The translations under genes were made by a program, and so were the position numbers. Below the pieces are notes generated by a model. The model made no database searches, was not told where the DNA came from, and was given only the letters and a program-made list of their open reading frames with translations. Source: Microcella frigidaquae (lineage in GTDB: Bacteria; Actinomycetota; Actinomycetes; Actinomycetales; Microbacteriaceae). Taken from it: a DNA stretch of 64,000 bases. The stretch is from NCBI RefSeq assembly GCF_014200395.1, contig NZ_JACHBS010000001.1, positions 186,001 through 250,000 on the forward strand, written 5' to 3'. This document shows positions 47,308 through 60,963 of this stretch, in pieces. Every line of letters begins with the position of its first letter. The stretch's first letter is position 1.

Positions 47308-48759
47308 ATGACCCCCGCAACGACCAAGGCCCCCGCGCAGATCGCCATCAACGACATCGGCTCTGCCGAAGACTTCCTGGCCGCGGTCGAACTGACCCTG
47401 AAGTTCTTCAACGACGGCGACCTCATCGAGGGCACCGTCGTCAAGATCGATCGCGACGAGGTCCTCCTCGACGTGGGCTACAAGACCGAGGGTGTCATCC
47501 CCTCGCGCGAGCTCTCGATCAAGCACGACGTCGACCCCAGCGAGGTCGTCGCCGTCGGCGACACCGTCGAGGCCCTCGTTCTCCAGAAGGAGGACAAGGA
47601 AGGCCGTCTCATCCTCTCCAAGAAGCGCGCCCAGTACGAGCGCGCCTGGGGCGATGTCGAGAAGATCAAGGAGGCCGACGGCGTCGTCACCGGCACCGTG
47701 ATCGAGGTCGTCAAGGGCGGTCTCATCGTCGACATCGGTCTCCGTGGCTTCCTGCCCGCCTCGCTCATCGAGCTGCGTCGCGTCCGCGACCTCACGCCGT
47801 ACCTCGGCCAGGAGATCGAGGCGAAGATCCTCGAGCTCGACAAGAACCGCAACAACGTCGTGCTCTCGCGCCGCGCGCTGCTCGAGCAGACGCAGTCGGA
47901 GAGCCGCTCGACCTTCCTCAACAACCTCGCCAAGGGCCAGGTCCGCAAGGGTGTCGTGTCGTCGATCGTCAACTTCGGCGCCTTCGTCGACCTGGGTGGC
48001 GTGGACGGCCTCGTCCACGTCTCGGAGCTCAGCTGGAAGCACATCGAGCACGCCAGCGAGGTCGTCGAGGTCGGCCAGGAGGTCACCGTCGAGATCCTCG
48101 AGGTCGACCTCGAGCGCGAGCGCGTGTCGCTCTCGCTCAAGGCGACCCAGGAGGACCCGTGGCAGGTCTTCGCCCGCACCCACGCCATCGGCCAGGTCGC
48201 GCCGGGCAAGGTCACCAAGCTCGTCCCCTTCGGCGCCTTCGTGCGTGTGGCGGACGGCATCGAGGGCCTCGTGCACATCTCGGAGCTCTCGGCCAAGCAC
48301 GTCGAGCTCGCCGAGCAGGTCGTGTCGGTCGGTGACGAGGTCTTCGTCAAGGTCATCGACATCGACCTCGAGCGCCGCCGCATCTCGCTGAGCCTCAAGC
48401 AGGCCAACGAGGGCCTCGACCCCGAGGGCACCGAGTTCGACCCGGCCGTGTACGGCATGCCGACGGAGTACGACGAGGCCGGCAACTACAAGTACCCCGA
48501 GGGCTTCGACCCCGAGTCGGGCGAGTGGAAGGACGGCTTCGAGGAGCAGCGCGCCAAGTGGGAGCAGGACTACGCTGCGGCCCAGGCGCGCTGGGAGGCG
48601 CACAAGAAGCAGGTCGCCGCGGCGATCGCCGACGAGGCCAACCTCGACCTGCCGGCGGCCGGCGGCTCGAGCTTCTCGTCCGAGTCGACGGGCGGTGGCA
48701 CCCTCGCCGATGACGAGTCGCTCGCCGCGCTGCGCGAGAAGCTCGCCAGCAACGGCTGA
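47308..48759 (+). CDS. rpsA: 30S ribosomal protein S1
   Basis: 483 aa, four S1 RNA-binding domains at about residues 33-103, 120-188, 205-273 and 290-360 (for example GTVVKIDRDEVLLDVGYKTEG and GVVSSIVNFGAFVDLGG), and the acidic C-terminal tail typical of actinobacterial RpsA. It recruits mRNA to the ribosome. ATG 47308 (MTPATTKAPAQIAINDIGS) matches the family N-terminus; an in-frame ATG at 47239 would add 23 residues from the leader and was rejected. Confidence 0.96.
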   Translation: MTPATTKAPAQIAINDIGSAEDFLAAVELTLKFFNDGDLIEGTVVKIDRDEVLLDVGYKTEGVIPSRELSIKHDVDPSEVVAVGDTVEALVLQKEDKEGRLILSKKRAQYERAWGDVEKIKEADGVVTGTVIEVVKGGLIVDIGLRGFLPASLIELRRVRDLTPYLGQEIEAKILELDKNRNNVVLSRRALLEQTQSESRSTFLNNLAKGQVRKGVVSSIVNFGAFVDLGGVDGLVHVSELSWKHIEHASEVVEVGQEVTVEILEVDLERERVSLSLKATQEDPWQVFARTHAIGQVAPGKVTKLVPFGAFVRVADGIEGLVHISELSAKHVELAEQVVSVGDEVFVKVIDIDLERRRISLSLKQANEGLDPEGTEFDPAVYGMPTEYDEAGNYKYPEGFDPESGEWKDGFEEQRAKWEQDYAAAQARWEAHKKQVAAAIADEANLDLPAAGGSSFSSESTGGGTLADDESLAALREKLASNG

Positions 48760-48779
48760 GAACCGCACCGCATCAGGCG

Positions 48780-48809
48780 AACGGGCCGTCCCTTCGGGGG
48801 CGGCCCGTT
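48780..48809. terminator. Strong hairpin terminator after rpsA
   Basis: AACGGGCCG (48780-48788) pairs with CGGCCCGTT (48801-48809), with an inner CCC/GGG extension around TTCG. It lies 20 bp after the rpsA stop and downstream of the convergent DUF4126 gene, so it may serve both strands. Confidence 0.75.
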
Positions 48810-48886
48810 CCGCATTCCCGCGGTAGTGACGACGCAGCGCTGACGACGGTGCGTGTGCGACGCTGCGCGGCCGACGCGGGCGGTCG

Positions 48887-49483
48887 CTAGGCGGGCGCGA
48901 CCGAGCGACGCTGGCGGCGCAGCCGTCGGAAGATGGAGACCACGAGTACGACCATCCCGACCAGTGCGACGATCACGAGGATGGGGACGAGGATCGCGAA
49001 GATGCTCAGGAGGACGGCACCGATGTCCTCGCCGGTGGAGAGCGCGGGGGCCGCGGCGCCAGCGCTGAGCGCGTTCGCCGCCGGACGCACGAGCATCTTG
49101 CCAGCGTGGACGACGAGAGCGATGACGATGCCCGCGACGACGGGCACCCACGCGTTGGACTCGAAGAACGCGGCCGGGTCGGTCACGGCGGCGGTCTGCG
49201 TCGCGGCACCGGTGCCGAAGACGATGCCGCCGGATGCGGGGCGCACGATCGACTGCAGCCAGTCGTTGATCGAGTCCACCGCCGGAATCTTGTCCGCCAC
49301 GAGCTCGATCACGAGCAGGACGCCGATGATGATCAGCACCCACTCGTTCTCGAGCCAGCGCCAGGCGCTCGGCAGCTCGACGACGTCGAGGAACCGCCCG
49401 GCGAGGCCCAGTACGAGCAGCGGGATGTAGGCGTTGAGCCCCGCGGCGACCGCCAGTCCGGTTCCGGTGAGCAGTTCGAGCAC
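48887..49483 (-). CDS. DUF4126 membrane protein
   Basis: 198 aa with five or so hydrophobic segments, including GLNAYIPLLVLGLAGRF near the N-terminus (the family's signature region), EWVLIIIGVLLVIELV and the C-terminal ILVPILVIVALVGMVVLVV, ending in a basic tail. Function unknown. GTG 49483 is chosen because AGGGAGG lies 6 nt upstream on the minus strand; an in-frame ATG at 49516 lacks one. Confidence 0.85.
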   Translation of the reverse strand: MLELLTGTGLAVAAGLNAYIPLLVLGLAGRFLDVVELPSAWRWLENEWVLIIIGVLLVIELVADKIPAVDSINDWLQSIVRPASGGIVFGTGAATQTAAVTDPAAFFESNAWVPVVAGIVIALVVHAGKMLVRPAANALSAGAAAPALSTGEDIGAVLLSIFAILVPILVIVALVGMVVLVVSIFRRLRRQRRSVAPA

Positions 49484-49544
49484 GACGGGCCTCCCTACGG
49501 GGTGAGTGTGAGTCATGCTACCTGCTCGCGCCGCACGCGCCCGA

Positions 49545-49556
49545 TAGGGTCGGCGG
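49545..49556 (+). promoter_or_regulatory. Leaderless-type promoter of coaE
   Basis: TAGGGT at 49545-49550, 6 nt before GTG 49557. Confidence 0.6.
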
Positions 49557-50192
49557 GTGGATGTCATTGGGCTGACGGGCGGCATCGCCGCGGGCAAGTC
49601 GACGGTGGCGGCGCGGCTCGCGGAGCATGGTGCGGTCGTCATCGACGCCGATCGGCTCGCCCGCGAGGCGGTCGCCCCCGGCAGTCCGGGGCTCGCGGCC
49701 GTTGTGGAGCGCTTCGGCCCGCGGGTGCTCGACGCCGAGGGTGAACTCGATCGTGCCGCGCTCGGAGCGATCATCTTCGGCGATCCCGAGGATCGTGCCG
49801 CGCTCAACGCGATCGTGCACCCCGAGGTTCGCCGACTCTTCCACGAGCGCGTCCAGGAGGTCGCGGCGGCCGCCCCCGACGCGGTCGTCGTGTACGACGT
49901 CCCCCTCCTGGTCGAGTCGCGGGCCGCCGAGGAGTTCAGCCTCATCGTCGTCGTGCACGCGCCCGCCGCCCTGCGCGTCGAGCGGCTGATTGCCCTCCGC
50001 GGCATGGATCCGGCATCCGCCCGCGATCGCGTCGCCGCCCAGGTGAGCGATGACGAGCGCCTCGCCATCGCCGACGTCGTCATCGACTCCAGCGGCACGC
50101 TCGAGAGCACGATCGAGCAGGTGGATGCGCTCTGGCAGCGCCTCGTCGCCGAGCGCGCCGCTCGCACCGGAGTGTCAGACCCCTCCTCGTAG
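49557..50192 (+). CDS. coaE: Dephospho-CoA kinase
   Basis: Last step of CoA synthesis: phosphorylates the 3'-hydroxyl of dephospho-CoA. 211 aa, the stand-alone form; mycobacterial CoaE carries an extra C-terminal domain that is absent here. Walker A GLTGGIAAGKST, substrate-binding VIDADRLAREAV and VYDVPLLVES. The stop TAG (50190-50192) is the first half of the uvrB -10, and the last codons contain the uvrB upstream element. Confidence 0.95.
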   Translation: MDVIGLTGGIAAGKSTVAARLAEHGAVVIDADRLAREAVAPGSPGLAAVVERFGPRVLDAEGELDRAALGAIIFGDPEDRAALNAIVHPEVRRLFHERVQEVAAAAPDAVVVYDVPLLVESRAAEEFSLIVVVHAPAALRVERLIALRGMDPASARDRVAAQVSDDERLAIADVVIDSSGTLESTIEQVDALWQRLVAERAARTGVSDPSS

Positions 50193-50201
50193 GCTGGAGT
50201 C
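50173..50201 (+). promoter_or_regulatory. uvrB promoter with PafBC-like upstream element, leaderless
   Basis: TGTCAGAC (50173-50180), 9 nt, TAGGCT (50190-50195), 6 nt, ATG 50202. The layout resembles the mycobacterial RecA-independent damage-promoter consensus TGTCRGTG-N8-TAnnnT. The -10 begins on the coaE stop codon. Confidence 0.6.
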
Positions 50202-52271
<2,070 letters not shown>

Positions 52272-52297
52272 CGAGGGCCGGCCCAGGCACGGGATGC

Positions 52298-52326
52298 TGT
52301 CAGACCCCGCACCTAGAATGGGCCGA
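52298..52326 (+). promoter_or_regulatory. uvrA promoter with PafBC-like upstream element, leaderless
   Basis: TGTCAGAC (52298-52305), exactly 8 nt, TAGAAT (52314-52319), 7 nt, GTG 52327. It shares TGTCAGACCCC with the uvrB promoter and fits TGTCRGTG-N8-TAnnnT in spacing, differing at the last two bases. Confidence 0.65.
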
Positions 52327-55221
52327 GTGTCGGCCACCCCTCTCGAATCTGCCCCGCACCTGAGCGTCCGCGGCGCGCGCGTGCACAACCTGCGCGACGT
52401 CGACCTCGTGATCCCGCGCGACGCCCTCGTCGTGTTCACCGGGCTCTCTGGCTCGGGCAAGAGCTCCCTGGCCTTCGACACGATCTTCGCCGAGGGCCAG
52501 CGCCGGTACGTGGAATCGCTGTCGGCCTACGCCCGCCAGTTCCTCGGCCAGGTTGACCGCCCCGACGTCGACTTCATCGAGGGCCTCAGCCCCGCGGTCT
52601 CCATCGACCAGAAGTCGACGAACCGCAACCCGCGCTCGACGGTCGGCACGATCACCGAGATCTACGACTACATGCGTCTGCTCTGGGCGCGGGTCGGCAT
52701 CCCGCACTGCCCGGAGTGCGGCGAGCGCATTCAGCGCCAGACCGTGCAGCAGATCGCCGACGAGCTCATGGAGCTGCCGGAGGGCACCCGATTCCAGGTT
52801 CTCGCCCCTGTCGTGAGCCAGAAGAAGGGCGAGTTCGTCGACCTCTTCCGCGAGCTCTCCGCCTCGGGCTACGCACGCGCCGTCGTCGACGGCGAGCTCA
52901 TCCAGCTCACCGAGCCGCCGACGCTCAAGAAGCAGGTGAAGCACGACATCGCCGTCGTCGTCGATCGCCTCGTCGCCAACGCCGATGCGCTGAGCCGTCT
53001 GACCGACTCGCTGGAGACCGCGCTCGGTCTCACCGACGGACTGGTGGTCGTCGACTTCGTCGATCGTGAGCCCGAGGCGGCCGACCGCACGCGCACCTTC
53101 AGCGAGAAGCTCAGCTGCCCGAACCGCCACCCCCTGCAGCTGACCGAGATCGAGCCGCGGACGTTCTCGTTCAACGCCCCCTTCGGGGCCTGCCCGGTGT
53201 GCTCGGGCCTCGGCACGCGCATGGCCGTCGACGTCGACCTGCTCATCGGCGATCCGACCCTGAGCGTCAACGAGGGCGTCATCCTGCCGTGGAACCAGCA
53301 GGGCAAGGGTCTCTACAGCTACTTCCAGAAGCTCCTCGCCGGCCTGGCCCGCGACCTCGGATTCTCGCTCGACACCCCCTGGGGCGAGCTCGAGCAGAGC
53401 GTGCAGGAGGCCATCCTGCTGGGCAACGACTTCGAGGTGCGGGTCAAGTGGCGCAACCGCTTCGGGCGCGACGTCACCTACTCGACCGGCTTCGAGGGCG
53501 TGATCCCGTACATCGAGCGCAAGTACGCCGAGGCCGACAGTGATTGGGCCCAGCAGCGGTTCGCCGAGTACCTGCGCGAGGTTCCCTGCCCGGAGTGCAA
53601 CGGTGCGCGCCTCAAGCCCGAGGTGCTCGCCGTGAAGGTCGACGGCCGCAGCATCTCCGAGGTCGCCGAGCTCAGCCTGCTCGATTCCTACGCGTTCATG
53701 CAGGGCATCACGCTGACCGAGCGCGAGGCGGCGATCGCGGCCGCTGTGCTCCGGGAGATCCGCGCCCGGCTCGAGTTCCTGCTCGAAGTGGGTCTCGGCT
53801 ACCTGAGCATGGCGCGCGCGGCGGGAACGCTCTCGGGCGGCGAGGCGCAGCGCATCCGCCTGGCCACTCAGATCGGGTCGGGCCTGACGGGCGTGCTGTA
53901 CGTGCTCGACGAGCCCTCTATCGGTCTGCACCAGCGCGACAACCGCCGCCTCATCGACACCCTCGTGAAGCTCAAGAGCCTCGGCAACACCCTGATCGTC
54001 GTCGAGCATGATGAAGACACGATCCGCACCGCGGACTGGGTCGTCGACATCGGTCCGGGCGCGGGAGAGCACGGGGGCCGCGTCGTGCACTCCGGGCCGT
54101 ACGCCGAGCTGATCGCCAACCCGGCCTCGATCACGGGCGACTACCTCGCCGGTCGGCGCACGGTCGTCGACTCGGTCACCCGGCGCCCGATCGACCCCGA
54201 GCGGATGCTCACCGTGGTCGGCGCTCGAGCAAACAATCTCCGCGATGTGACCGTCGACTTCCCGCTCGGCGCCTTCGTCGCCGTCACCGGTGTGAGCGGC
54301 TCGGGCAAGTCGTCGCTCGTCAACGACATCCTCTACAAGGTGCTCGCGAACCGGCTCAACGGGGCGCGGCAGGTTCCGGGCAAGCACTTGCGCGTGACCG
54401 GGCTCGAGCACCTCGACAAGGTCGTGCACGTCGACCAGGCGCCGATCGGCCGCACCCCGCGGTCGAACCCCGCGACCTACACCGGTGTCTTCGACCGCAT
54501 CCGAGCCCTGTTCGCCGAGACCGTCGAGGCGAAGGCGCGTGGCTACCAACAGGGCCGCTTCAGCTTCAACGTCAAGGGCGGCCGCTGCGAGAACTGCGCC
54601 GGCGACGGCACGATCAAGATCGAGATGAACTTCCTTCCCGACGTCTACGTCGCCTGCGAGGTCTGCGGCGGAGCCCGCTACAACCGCGACACGCTGACCG
54701 TGCACTACAAGGGCAAGAACATCGCCGAGGTGCTCGACATGCCGATCGAGGAGGCCGCGGAGTTCTTCGAGCCGATCTCGGCCATCCACCGCTATTTGAA
54801 GACGCTGGTCGATGTCGGGCTCGGCTACGTGCGGCTCGGGCAGAGCGCTACCACGCTGTCGGGCGGCGAGGCCCAGCGCGTGAAGCTCGCCACCGAGCTG
54901 CAGAAGCGCTCGAACGGTCGCAGCATCTACGTGCTCGACGAGCCGACGACGGGCCTGCACTTCGAAGATGTCCGCAAGCTGCTGCTCGTGCTGAACGGCC
55001 TGGTCGACAAGGGCAACACGGTCATCGTCATCGAGCACAATCTCGACGTCATCCGTGCCGCCGACTGGATCATCGATCTCGGCCCCGAGGGAGGCTCGGG
55101 CGGCGGACAGGTCATCGCGACCGGCACGCCGGAGGAGGTCGCGCTCGTGCCGGAGAGCCACACCGGCGCGTTCCTCCGCGACCTGCTGCCCGTCGCCGGC
55201 CCGGTCGCCGCGAAGGCCTGA
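52327..55221 (+). CDS. uvrA: Excinuclease ABC subunit A
   Basis: Damage sensor of nucleotide excision repair. 964 aa, two ABC ATPase modules: Walker [14 protein letters not shown] (residue ~40) and [13 protein letters not shown] (~660), signatures [12 protein letters not shown] and [12 protein letters not shown]. Zinc modules [25 protein letters not shown] and [17 protein letters not shown] are intact. GTG 52327 is set by the leaderless promoter; an in-frame ATG at 52294 lies upstream of the -10 box and is rejected. uvrC starts 1 bp after its stop. Confidence 0.97.
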   Translation: MSATPLESAPHLSVRGARVHNLRDVDLVIPRDALVVFTGLSGSGKSSLAFDTIFAEGQRRYVESLSAYARQFLGQVDRPDVDFIEGLSPAVSIDQKSTNRNPRSTVGTITEIYDYMRLLWARVGIPHCPECGERIQRQTVQQIADELMELPEGTRFQVLAPVVSQKKGEFVDLFRELSASGYARAVVDGELIQLTEPPTLKKQVKHDIAVVVDRLVANADALSRLTDSLETALGLTDGLVVVDFVDREPEAADRTRTFSEKLSCPNRHPLQLTEIEPRTFSFNAPFGACPVCSGLGTRMAVDVDLLIGDPTLSVNEGVILPWNQQGKGLYSYFQKLLAGLARDLGFSLDTPWGELEQSVQEAILLGNDFEVRVKWRNRFGRDVTYSTGFEGVIPYIERKYAEADSDWAQQRFAEYLREVPCPECNGARLKPEVLAVKVDGRSISEVAELSLLDSYAFMQGITLTEREAAIAAAVLREIRARLEFLLEVGLGYLSMARAAGTLSGGEAQRIRLATQIGSGLTGVLYVLDEPSIGLHQRDNRRLIDTLVKLKSLGNTLIVVEHDEDTIRTADWVVDIGPGAGEHGGRVVHSGPYAELIANPASITGDYLAGRRTVVDSVTRRPIDPERMLTVVGARANNLRDVTVDFPLGAFVAVTGVSGSGKSSLVNDILYKVLANRLNGARQVPGKHLRVTGLEHLDKVVHVDQAPIGRTPRSNPATYTGVFDRIRALFAETVEAKARGYQQGRFSFNVKGGRCENCAGDGTIKIEMNFLPDVYVACEVCGGARYNRDTLTVHYKGKNIAEVLDMPIEEAAEFFEPISAIHRYLKTLVDVGLGYVRLGQSATTLSGGEAQRVKLATELQKRSNGRSIYVLDEPTTGLHFEDVRKLLLVLNGLVDKGNTVIVIEHNLDVIRAADWIIDLGPEGGSGGGQVIATGTPEEVALVPESHTGAFLRDLLPVAGPVAAKA

Positions 55222-55222
55222 C

Positions 55223-57118
55223 ATGGTGCCGCGGGAGGACTGGCGCCCGAAGCGCGGTGAGATCCCGACCGAGCCGGGTGTCTATCGGTTCCTCGACGCG
55301 TCGGGCCGGGTGCTGTACGTCGGCAAGGCGAAGAACCTCCGCAGCCGGCTGAGCAACTACTTCCAGCCTCTGCACAGCTTGCACGAGCGGACCCGCCGGA
55401 TGGTCACGACCGCCCAGGGCGTGGAGTGGACGGTGGTCGGCAGCGAGCTCGAGGCGCTGTCACTCGAGTACACCTGGATCAAGGAGTTCGCGCCCCCTTT
55501 CAACGTCAAGTTCCGCGACGACAAGACCTACCCGTATCTCGCCATCACCCTCGCCGAGCGCGTGCCGCGGGTGATGATCACCCGCAATCGAAAGCTCACC
55601 GGGGCACGGTACTTCGGGCCGTACACGAAGGTGTGGGCCGTGCGCGAGACCGTCGACCTGATGCTGAAGGCCTTCCCGATGCGGTCGTGCTCCGACTCGG
55701 TCTACCAGCGCGCGCACCGTACCGGGCGCCCGTGCCTGCTCGGCGACATCGGCAGGTGCGCGGCGCCCTGCGTCGGCCGCGTCACGCCGGAGGAGCACCG
55801 GGGCATCGCCCTCGACTTCGCCTCGTTCATGGCCGGCAACGACGAGAGCTACGTGCGAGGCCTCCGCACCGCGATGACCGCGGCCGCGCGCGACCTCGAC
55901 TACGAGTCCGCGGCCCGGCTTCGCGACCAGATCGGCGCGCTCGAGACCGTGCTCGCCAAGAGCGCCGTGGTGCTCGACGAGCAGACCGACGCCGACGTGT
56001 ACGGCATCGCCGCCGATGAGCTCGCCGCGGCGGTGCAGCTCTTCATCGTGCGCGGCGGGCGCATCCGGGGCGTGCGGGCCTGGGTCGTCGACACCGAGCT
56101 CGACGTCACCTTGACCGACCTCGTCGACACCGTGCTCCAGAACGCCTACGACGAGGGCGACGCGCCGGCCCGCGAGATCATCGTGCCCGCCGTGCCCGAC
56201 GACGTCGCCGCCCTGCAGCAGGTGCTGACGGAGCGGCGCCGGGCGGCGGGGGAGCGCGGCGCGGTGGCCGTCAAGACGGCGCAGCGCGGCCAGAAGGCGG
56301 CCCTCGCCGAGACCGTCGCCACGAACGCGACCGGCGCGCTGCTGCAGTACAAGACCCGTCGCAGCGGTGACTTCACGGCGCGGTCGCAGGCACTCGCGGA
56401 CATCCAGGAGGCCCTCGGTCTCGCCGAGGCGCCGCTGCGGCTGGAGTGCTTCGACGTCTCGCACTTCGGGGGGAGCAACCCGGTCGCCTCGATGGTCGTG
56501 TTCGAGGACGGCCTGCCGCGCAAGGACCAGTACCGCACCTTCGCCATCGCGGATGCCCGCGACGACACCGACGCGATCCACCAGGTGCTCCGCCGGCGCC
56601 TGACCTACCTCCACGACGAGGCGGCGGCGACGAGCCCGGGGGATGGCCCCGACGGCGCGGCGCCCGCCCGGAAGGCGTTCCACTACCGGCCCGGACTCCT
56701 CGTGATCGACGGCGGCCAGCCGCAGGTCGCGGCGGCCGCGCGGGCACTGCGCGACGAAGGTCTGACCGACATCGCCGTGTGCGGCATCGCGAAGCGCCTC
56801 GAGGAGATCTGGCTGCCCGACAGCGACTACCCGGTGATCCTGCCACGCTCGTCCGACGCGCTGTTCCTCCTGCAGCGCCTGCGCGACGAGGCGCACCGAT
56901 TCGCCCTCAAGTACCAGACGAAGAAGAGGTCGTCGGATATCCGTACCGTCCTCGAGAGCATCCCGGGCCTCGGGCCCGCCCGCACCCGCGAGCTGCTGCA
57001 GCGCTTCGGCTCGGTGGCGCGGCTCCGCGCCGCCACCGCCGACGAGCTCGCGGCCGTGCCCGGCATCGGCCCGACGACCGCAGAGGCCGTCCGCCGCGCA
57101 CTCCGCGACGGCGGGTAG
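55223..57118 (+). CDS. uvrC: Excinuclease ABC subunit C
   Basis: Makes both incisions in nucleotide excision repair. 631 aa. GIY-YIG nuclease at the N-terminus ([20 protein letters not shown]), Cys-rich segment ([15 protein letters not shown]), UVR domain (~205-240), RNase H-like endonuclease ([27 protein letters not shown]) and two C-terminal helix-hairpin-helix motifs ([25 protein letters not shown]). Co-transcribed with uvrA. The stop TAG forms the rapZ -10. Confidence 0.97.
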   Translation: MVPREDWRPKRGEIPTEPGVYRFLDASGRVLYVGKAKNLRSRLSNYFQPLHSLHERTRRMVTTAQGVEWTVVGSELEALSLEYTWIKEFAPPFNVKFRDDKTYPYLAITLAERVPRVMITRNRKLTGARYFGPYTKVWAVRETVDLMLKAFPMRSCSDSVYQRAHRTGRPCLLGDIGRCAAPCVGRVTPEEHRGIALDFASFMAGNDESYVRGLRTAMTAAARDLDYESAARLRDQIGALETVLAKSAVVLDEQTDADVYGIAADELAAAVQLFIVRGGRIRGVRAWVVDTELDVTLTDLVDTVLQNAYDEGDAPAREIIVPAVPDDVAALQQVLTERRRAAGERGAVAVKTAQRGQKAALAETVATNATGALLQYKTRRSGDFTARSQALADIQEALGLAEAPLRLECFDVSHFGGSNPVASMVVFEDGLPRKDQYRTFAIADARDDTDAIHQVLRRRLTYLHDEAAATSPGDGPDGAAPARKAFHYRPGLLVIDGGQPQVAAAARALRDEGLTDIAVCGIAKRLEEIWLPDSDYPVILPRSSDALFLLQRLRDEAHRFALKYQTKKRSSDIRTVLESIPGLGPARTRELLQRFGSVARLRAATADELAAVPGIGPTTAEAVRRALRDGG

Positions 57119-57128
57119 GCTGAGATCC
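57116..57128 (+). promoter_or_regulatory. Promoter of rapZ with -10 overlapping the uvrC stop
   Basis: TAGGCT at 57116-57121, with TAG as the uvrC stop. Start predicted near 57128, leader ~21 nt with GAGGAA 8 nt before ATG 57149. Confidence 0.5.
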
Positions 57129-57148
57129 CCGAGCGAGGAACGCCCACG

Positions 57149-58021
57149 ATGCCCGACTCCGTCCCCCACGACGTCCTGATCGTCACCGGCATGTCCGGCG
57201 CGGGACGCTCGACGGTTGCCAACGCCCTCGAGGACATCGGCTGGTACGTCGTCGACAACCTCCCGCCTCAGATGCTGCGGCCGCTGGTCGATCTTGCCGT
57301 GCACCCGGGCAGCGCCCTGCCCCGCATCGCCGCCGTCGTCGACGTGCGCGGCGGGCGCCTGTTCAGCGATCTCGCCCACATCATCCACGAGCTCCGCGAG
57401 CGCACGAGCCTGCGCGTCGTCTTCCTCGAAGCGACGGATGCGGCGCTCGTGCGGCGCTTCGAGCAGGTTCGGCGCCCGCATCCGCTGCAGGAGGGCGGCA
57501 CGCTGCTTGACGGCATCGCCCGCGAGCGCGAGCGCATGATCGAGGTGCGCGAGCAGGCGGACATCATCATCGACACGACCGAGTTCAACATCCACCAGCT
57601 CGCGACGACCGTCACCGAGATCTTCACGGCGCAGGGCGATGCGGGAGTGAAGGTCACCGTCGAGAGCTTCGGGTTCAAGTACGGCACTCCGAGCGATGCC
57701 GACATGGTCGCCGACGCGCGCTTCCTGCCGAACCCGTTCTGGCAGCCAGAGCTGCGGGCCGCGAATGGTCTCGAGGCCGCGGTGAGCGACTACGTGCTCG
57801 CCCAGGAGGGCGCCCTGGAGTTCCTCGACGCGTTCGAGGCGATGCTGCGGCCAGTGCTCGCCGGATACGCCCGCGAGAACAAGCGACACGCCACGATCGC
57901 CATCGGCTGCACGGGCGGCAAGCACCGCTCGGTGGCCCTCGTGCAGCAGCTCGCCGAGCGCCTGCGGCAGGGATCGCCCGTCACCGTGACCGTGAAGCAT
58001 CGCGACCTCGGACGCGAGTAA
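57149..58021 (+). CDS. rapZ: RapZ-family nucleotide-binding protein (YvcJ-like)
   Basis: 290 aa P-loop protein: GMSGAGRSTVANALEDIGW (Walker A) followed by YVVDNLPP; C-terminal domain with DARFLPNPFW and GCTGGKHRSVALVQQLAE. In E. coli RapZ is an RNA-binding adapter for GlmZ decay; in Gram-positives the YvcJ homologue binds and hydrolyses GTP/ATP and its role is less clear. The usual neighbours are yvcK and whiA; yvcK is missing here. Confidence 0.92.
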   Translation: MPDSVPHDVLIVTGMSGAGRSTVANALEDIGWYVVDNLPPQMLRPLVDLAVHPGSALPRIAAVVDVRGGRLFSDLAHIIHELRERTSLRVVFLEATDAALVRRFEQVRRPHPLQEGGTLLDGIARERERMIEVREQADIIIDTTEFNIHQLATTVTEIFTAQGDAGVKVTVESFGFKYGTPSDADMVADARFLPNPFWQPELRAANGLEAAVSDYVLAQEGALEFLDAFEAMLRPVLAGYARENKRHATIAIGCTGGKHRSVALVQQLAERLRQGSPVTVTVKHRDLGRE

Positions 58022-58064
58022 GGTCGAAGGCTGAGCATCAGGACGAACGGAAGGGACGGCCGCC

Positions 58065-59045
58065 GTGGCATTGACCGCTGAGGTGAAGCAGGAGCTCGCG
58101 CAGGTGGCGGTCACGAAGACGACCGTCCGCGCGGCCGAGCTCGCCGCGATCCTCCGGTTCGCCGGCGGTCTTCACCTGATCTCCGGCCGCGTGGCCGTCG
58201 AGGTCGAGCTCGACTCGCCCGACATCGCCCGGCGCGTGCGCCGCGACATCGCGGAGCTGTACGGCACCCGCAGCGACGCCTCGATCCTGTCGCCCGGCGG
58301 CATCCGCAAGGCACCCGCGTACGTCGTGCGGGTGCTCGACGGGGGAGAGACGCTCGCCCGGCAGACCGGGCTGCTCGACGCCCGACGTCGCCCGGTGCGC
58401 GGACTGCCCAACAAGCTGACGACGGGGTCCCGGGAAGAGCTCGCCGCCGTCTGGCGCGGCGCTTTCCTCGCTCACGGCTCGCTGACCGACCCCGGCCGTT
58501 CGGCGGCGCTCGAGGTCACCTGCCCCGGCAACGAGTCGGCCATGGCGCTCGTCGGCGCCGCGGGTCGTCTCGGAATCGCGGCCAAGGCCCGCGAGGTGCG
58601 CGGCGTGCATCGCGTCGTGATCCGCGACGGGGAGAAGATCAGCGCGATGCTGCGGCTCATGGGCGCCGCGGCGACCGTGACCGCCTGGGAGGAGCTACGG
58701 GCCCGGCGCGAGGTGCGCGCCACCGCCAACCGGCTCGTCAACTTCGACGATGCCAATCTCCGCCGCTCGGCGCAGGCGGCGGTGGCTGCCTGCGCCCGCG
58801 TCGAGCGCGCCCTGGAGATCCTCGGCGACGATCTGCCCGAGCACCTCCGCTACGCGGGGCAGCTGCGCCTCGATCACCGCGACGCCAGCCTCGACGAGCT
58901 CGGCCACCACGCCGACCCGCCGATGACCAAGGACGCCGTCGCGGGGCGCATCCGCCGGCTGCTCGCGATGGCCGACAAACGAGCCGAGCAGTTGGGCATC
59001 CCCGGCACCGACGCCAATCTGCCCGCCGACCTCGACCTCGCCTGA
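58065..59045 (+). CDS. whiA: WhiA sporulation/cell-division regulator
   Basis: 326 aa. N-terminal degenerate LAGLIDADG-like domain ([25 protein letters not shown]) and C-terminal helix-turn-helix ([28 protein letters not shown]). WhiA is a DNA-binding regulator conserved in Gram-positive bacteria, required for sporulation septation in Streptomyces and present in non-sporulating actinobacteria. GTG start with GGAAGGG upstream. It is 43 bp after rapZ, probably in the same operon. Confidence 0.95.
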   Translation: MALTAEVKQELAQVAVTKTTVRAAELAAILRFAGGLHLISGRVAVEVELDSPDIARRVRRDIAELYGTRSDASILSPGGIRKAPAYVVRVLDGGETLARQTGLLDARRRPVRGLPNKLTTGSREELAAVWRGAFLAHGSLTDPGRSAALEVTCPGNESAMALVGAAGRLGIAAKAREVRGVHRVVIRDGEKISAMLRLMGAAATVTAWEELRARREVRATANRLVNFDDANLRRSAQAAVAACARVERALEILGDDLPEHLRYAGQLRLDHRDASLDELGHHADPPMTKDAVAGRIRRLLAMADKRAEQLGIPGTDANLPADLDLA

Positions 59046-59057
59046 GCGAGCCCGCGC

Positions 59058-59089
59058 CCGGGGTGCTCCGGGAACACTCCCGGCCCCGG
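59058..59089 (+). terminator. Nested hairpin after whiA
   Basis: Outer CCGGGG/CCCCGG with inner CCGGGA-ACAC-TCCCGG, 12 bp after the whiA stop. No T tract. Confidence 0.6.
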
Positions 59090-59104
59090 AGATGTTGGCC
59101 CAAG

Positions 59105-59116
59105 TAGACTGGCGCA
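59105..59116 (+). promoter_or_regulatory. Promoter of sodA
   Basis: TAGACT at 59105-59110, leader about 65 nt with GAGGAG (59165-59170) before ATG 59182. No convincing -35. Confidence 0.45.
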
Positions 59117-59181
59117 CCGTCAGCGCGGCGCTCCGAACCATCGGGGCCCGAACGCCCCAACAGCGAGGAGACACCGCTCCC

Positions 59182-59808
59182 ATGACCGTCTACACCTTGC
59201 CCGAGCTCGGCTACGACTACGCCGCTCTCGAGCCCCACATCAGCGCTCGCATCATGGAGCTGCACCACTCGAAGCACCACGCCGCCTACGTGGCGGGTGC
59301 CAACGGCGCTCTCGAGGCGATGGCGGAGGCGCGCGAGACCGGTGCGTTCGCCAACATCAACCGTCTCGAGAAGGACCTCGCCTTCCACCTCGGCGGCCAC
59401 ATCAACCACTCGATCTTCTGGACCAACCTCTCGCCCGACGGGGGCGACAAGCCCACCGGCGAGCTGGCCGCGGCGATCGACGAGTACTTCGGCTCGTTCG
59501 ACAAGTTCGTCGCGCACTTCACCGCCGCGTCGATGGGTATCCAGGGCTCCGGCTGGGGCGTGCTGAGCTGGGACCCGATCGGGCGCCGGCTCATCATCCA
59601 GCAGCTGTTCGACCAGCAGGGCAACACCGCGCAGGCCACGGTGCCCCTGCTGCAGCTGGACATGTGGGAGCACGCCTTCTACCTGGACTACGTGAACGTG
59701 AAGGCCGACTACGTGAAGGCGTTCTGGAACATCGTCAACTGGCAGAACGTGGCCGACCGCTTCGCCGCGGCACGTTCGACGACGGACGGGCTCCTGCTAC
59801 TGTCATAG
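59182..59808 (+). CDS. sodA: Superoxide dismutase (Mn/Fe)
   Basis: 208 aa, dismutates superoxide. Metal ligands: first His of HHSKHH (H28), the His in [10 protein letters not shown], and Asp/His in [22 protein letters not shown] is the conserved C-terminal core. No signal peptide. Mn is more likely than Fe by the overall pattern, but this cannot be fixed by eye. Single-gene unit with promoter and terminator, placed between whiA and gap. Confidence 0.95.
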   Translation: MTVYTLPELGYDYAALEPHISARIMELHHSKHHAAYVAGANGALEAMAEARETGAFANINRLEKDLAFHLGGHINHSIFWTNLSPDGGDKPTGELAAAIDEYFGSFDKFVAHFTAASMGIQGSGWGVLSWDPIGRRLIIQQLFDQQGNTAQATVPLLQLDMWEHAFYLDYVNVKADYVKAFWNIVNWQNVADRFAAARSTTDGLLLLS

Positions 59809-60933
<1,125 letters not shown>

Positions 60934-60963
60934 TCCGCTGCTGCGCCCACCCCGGAGGACTCC

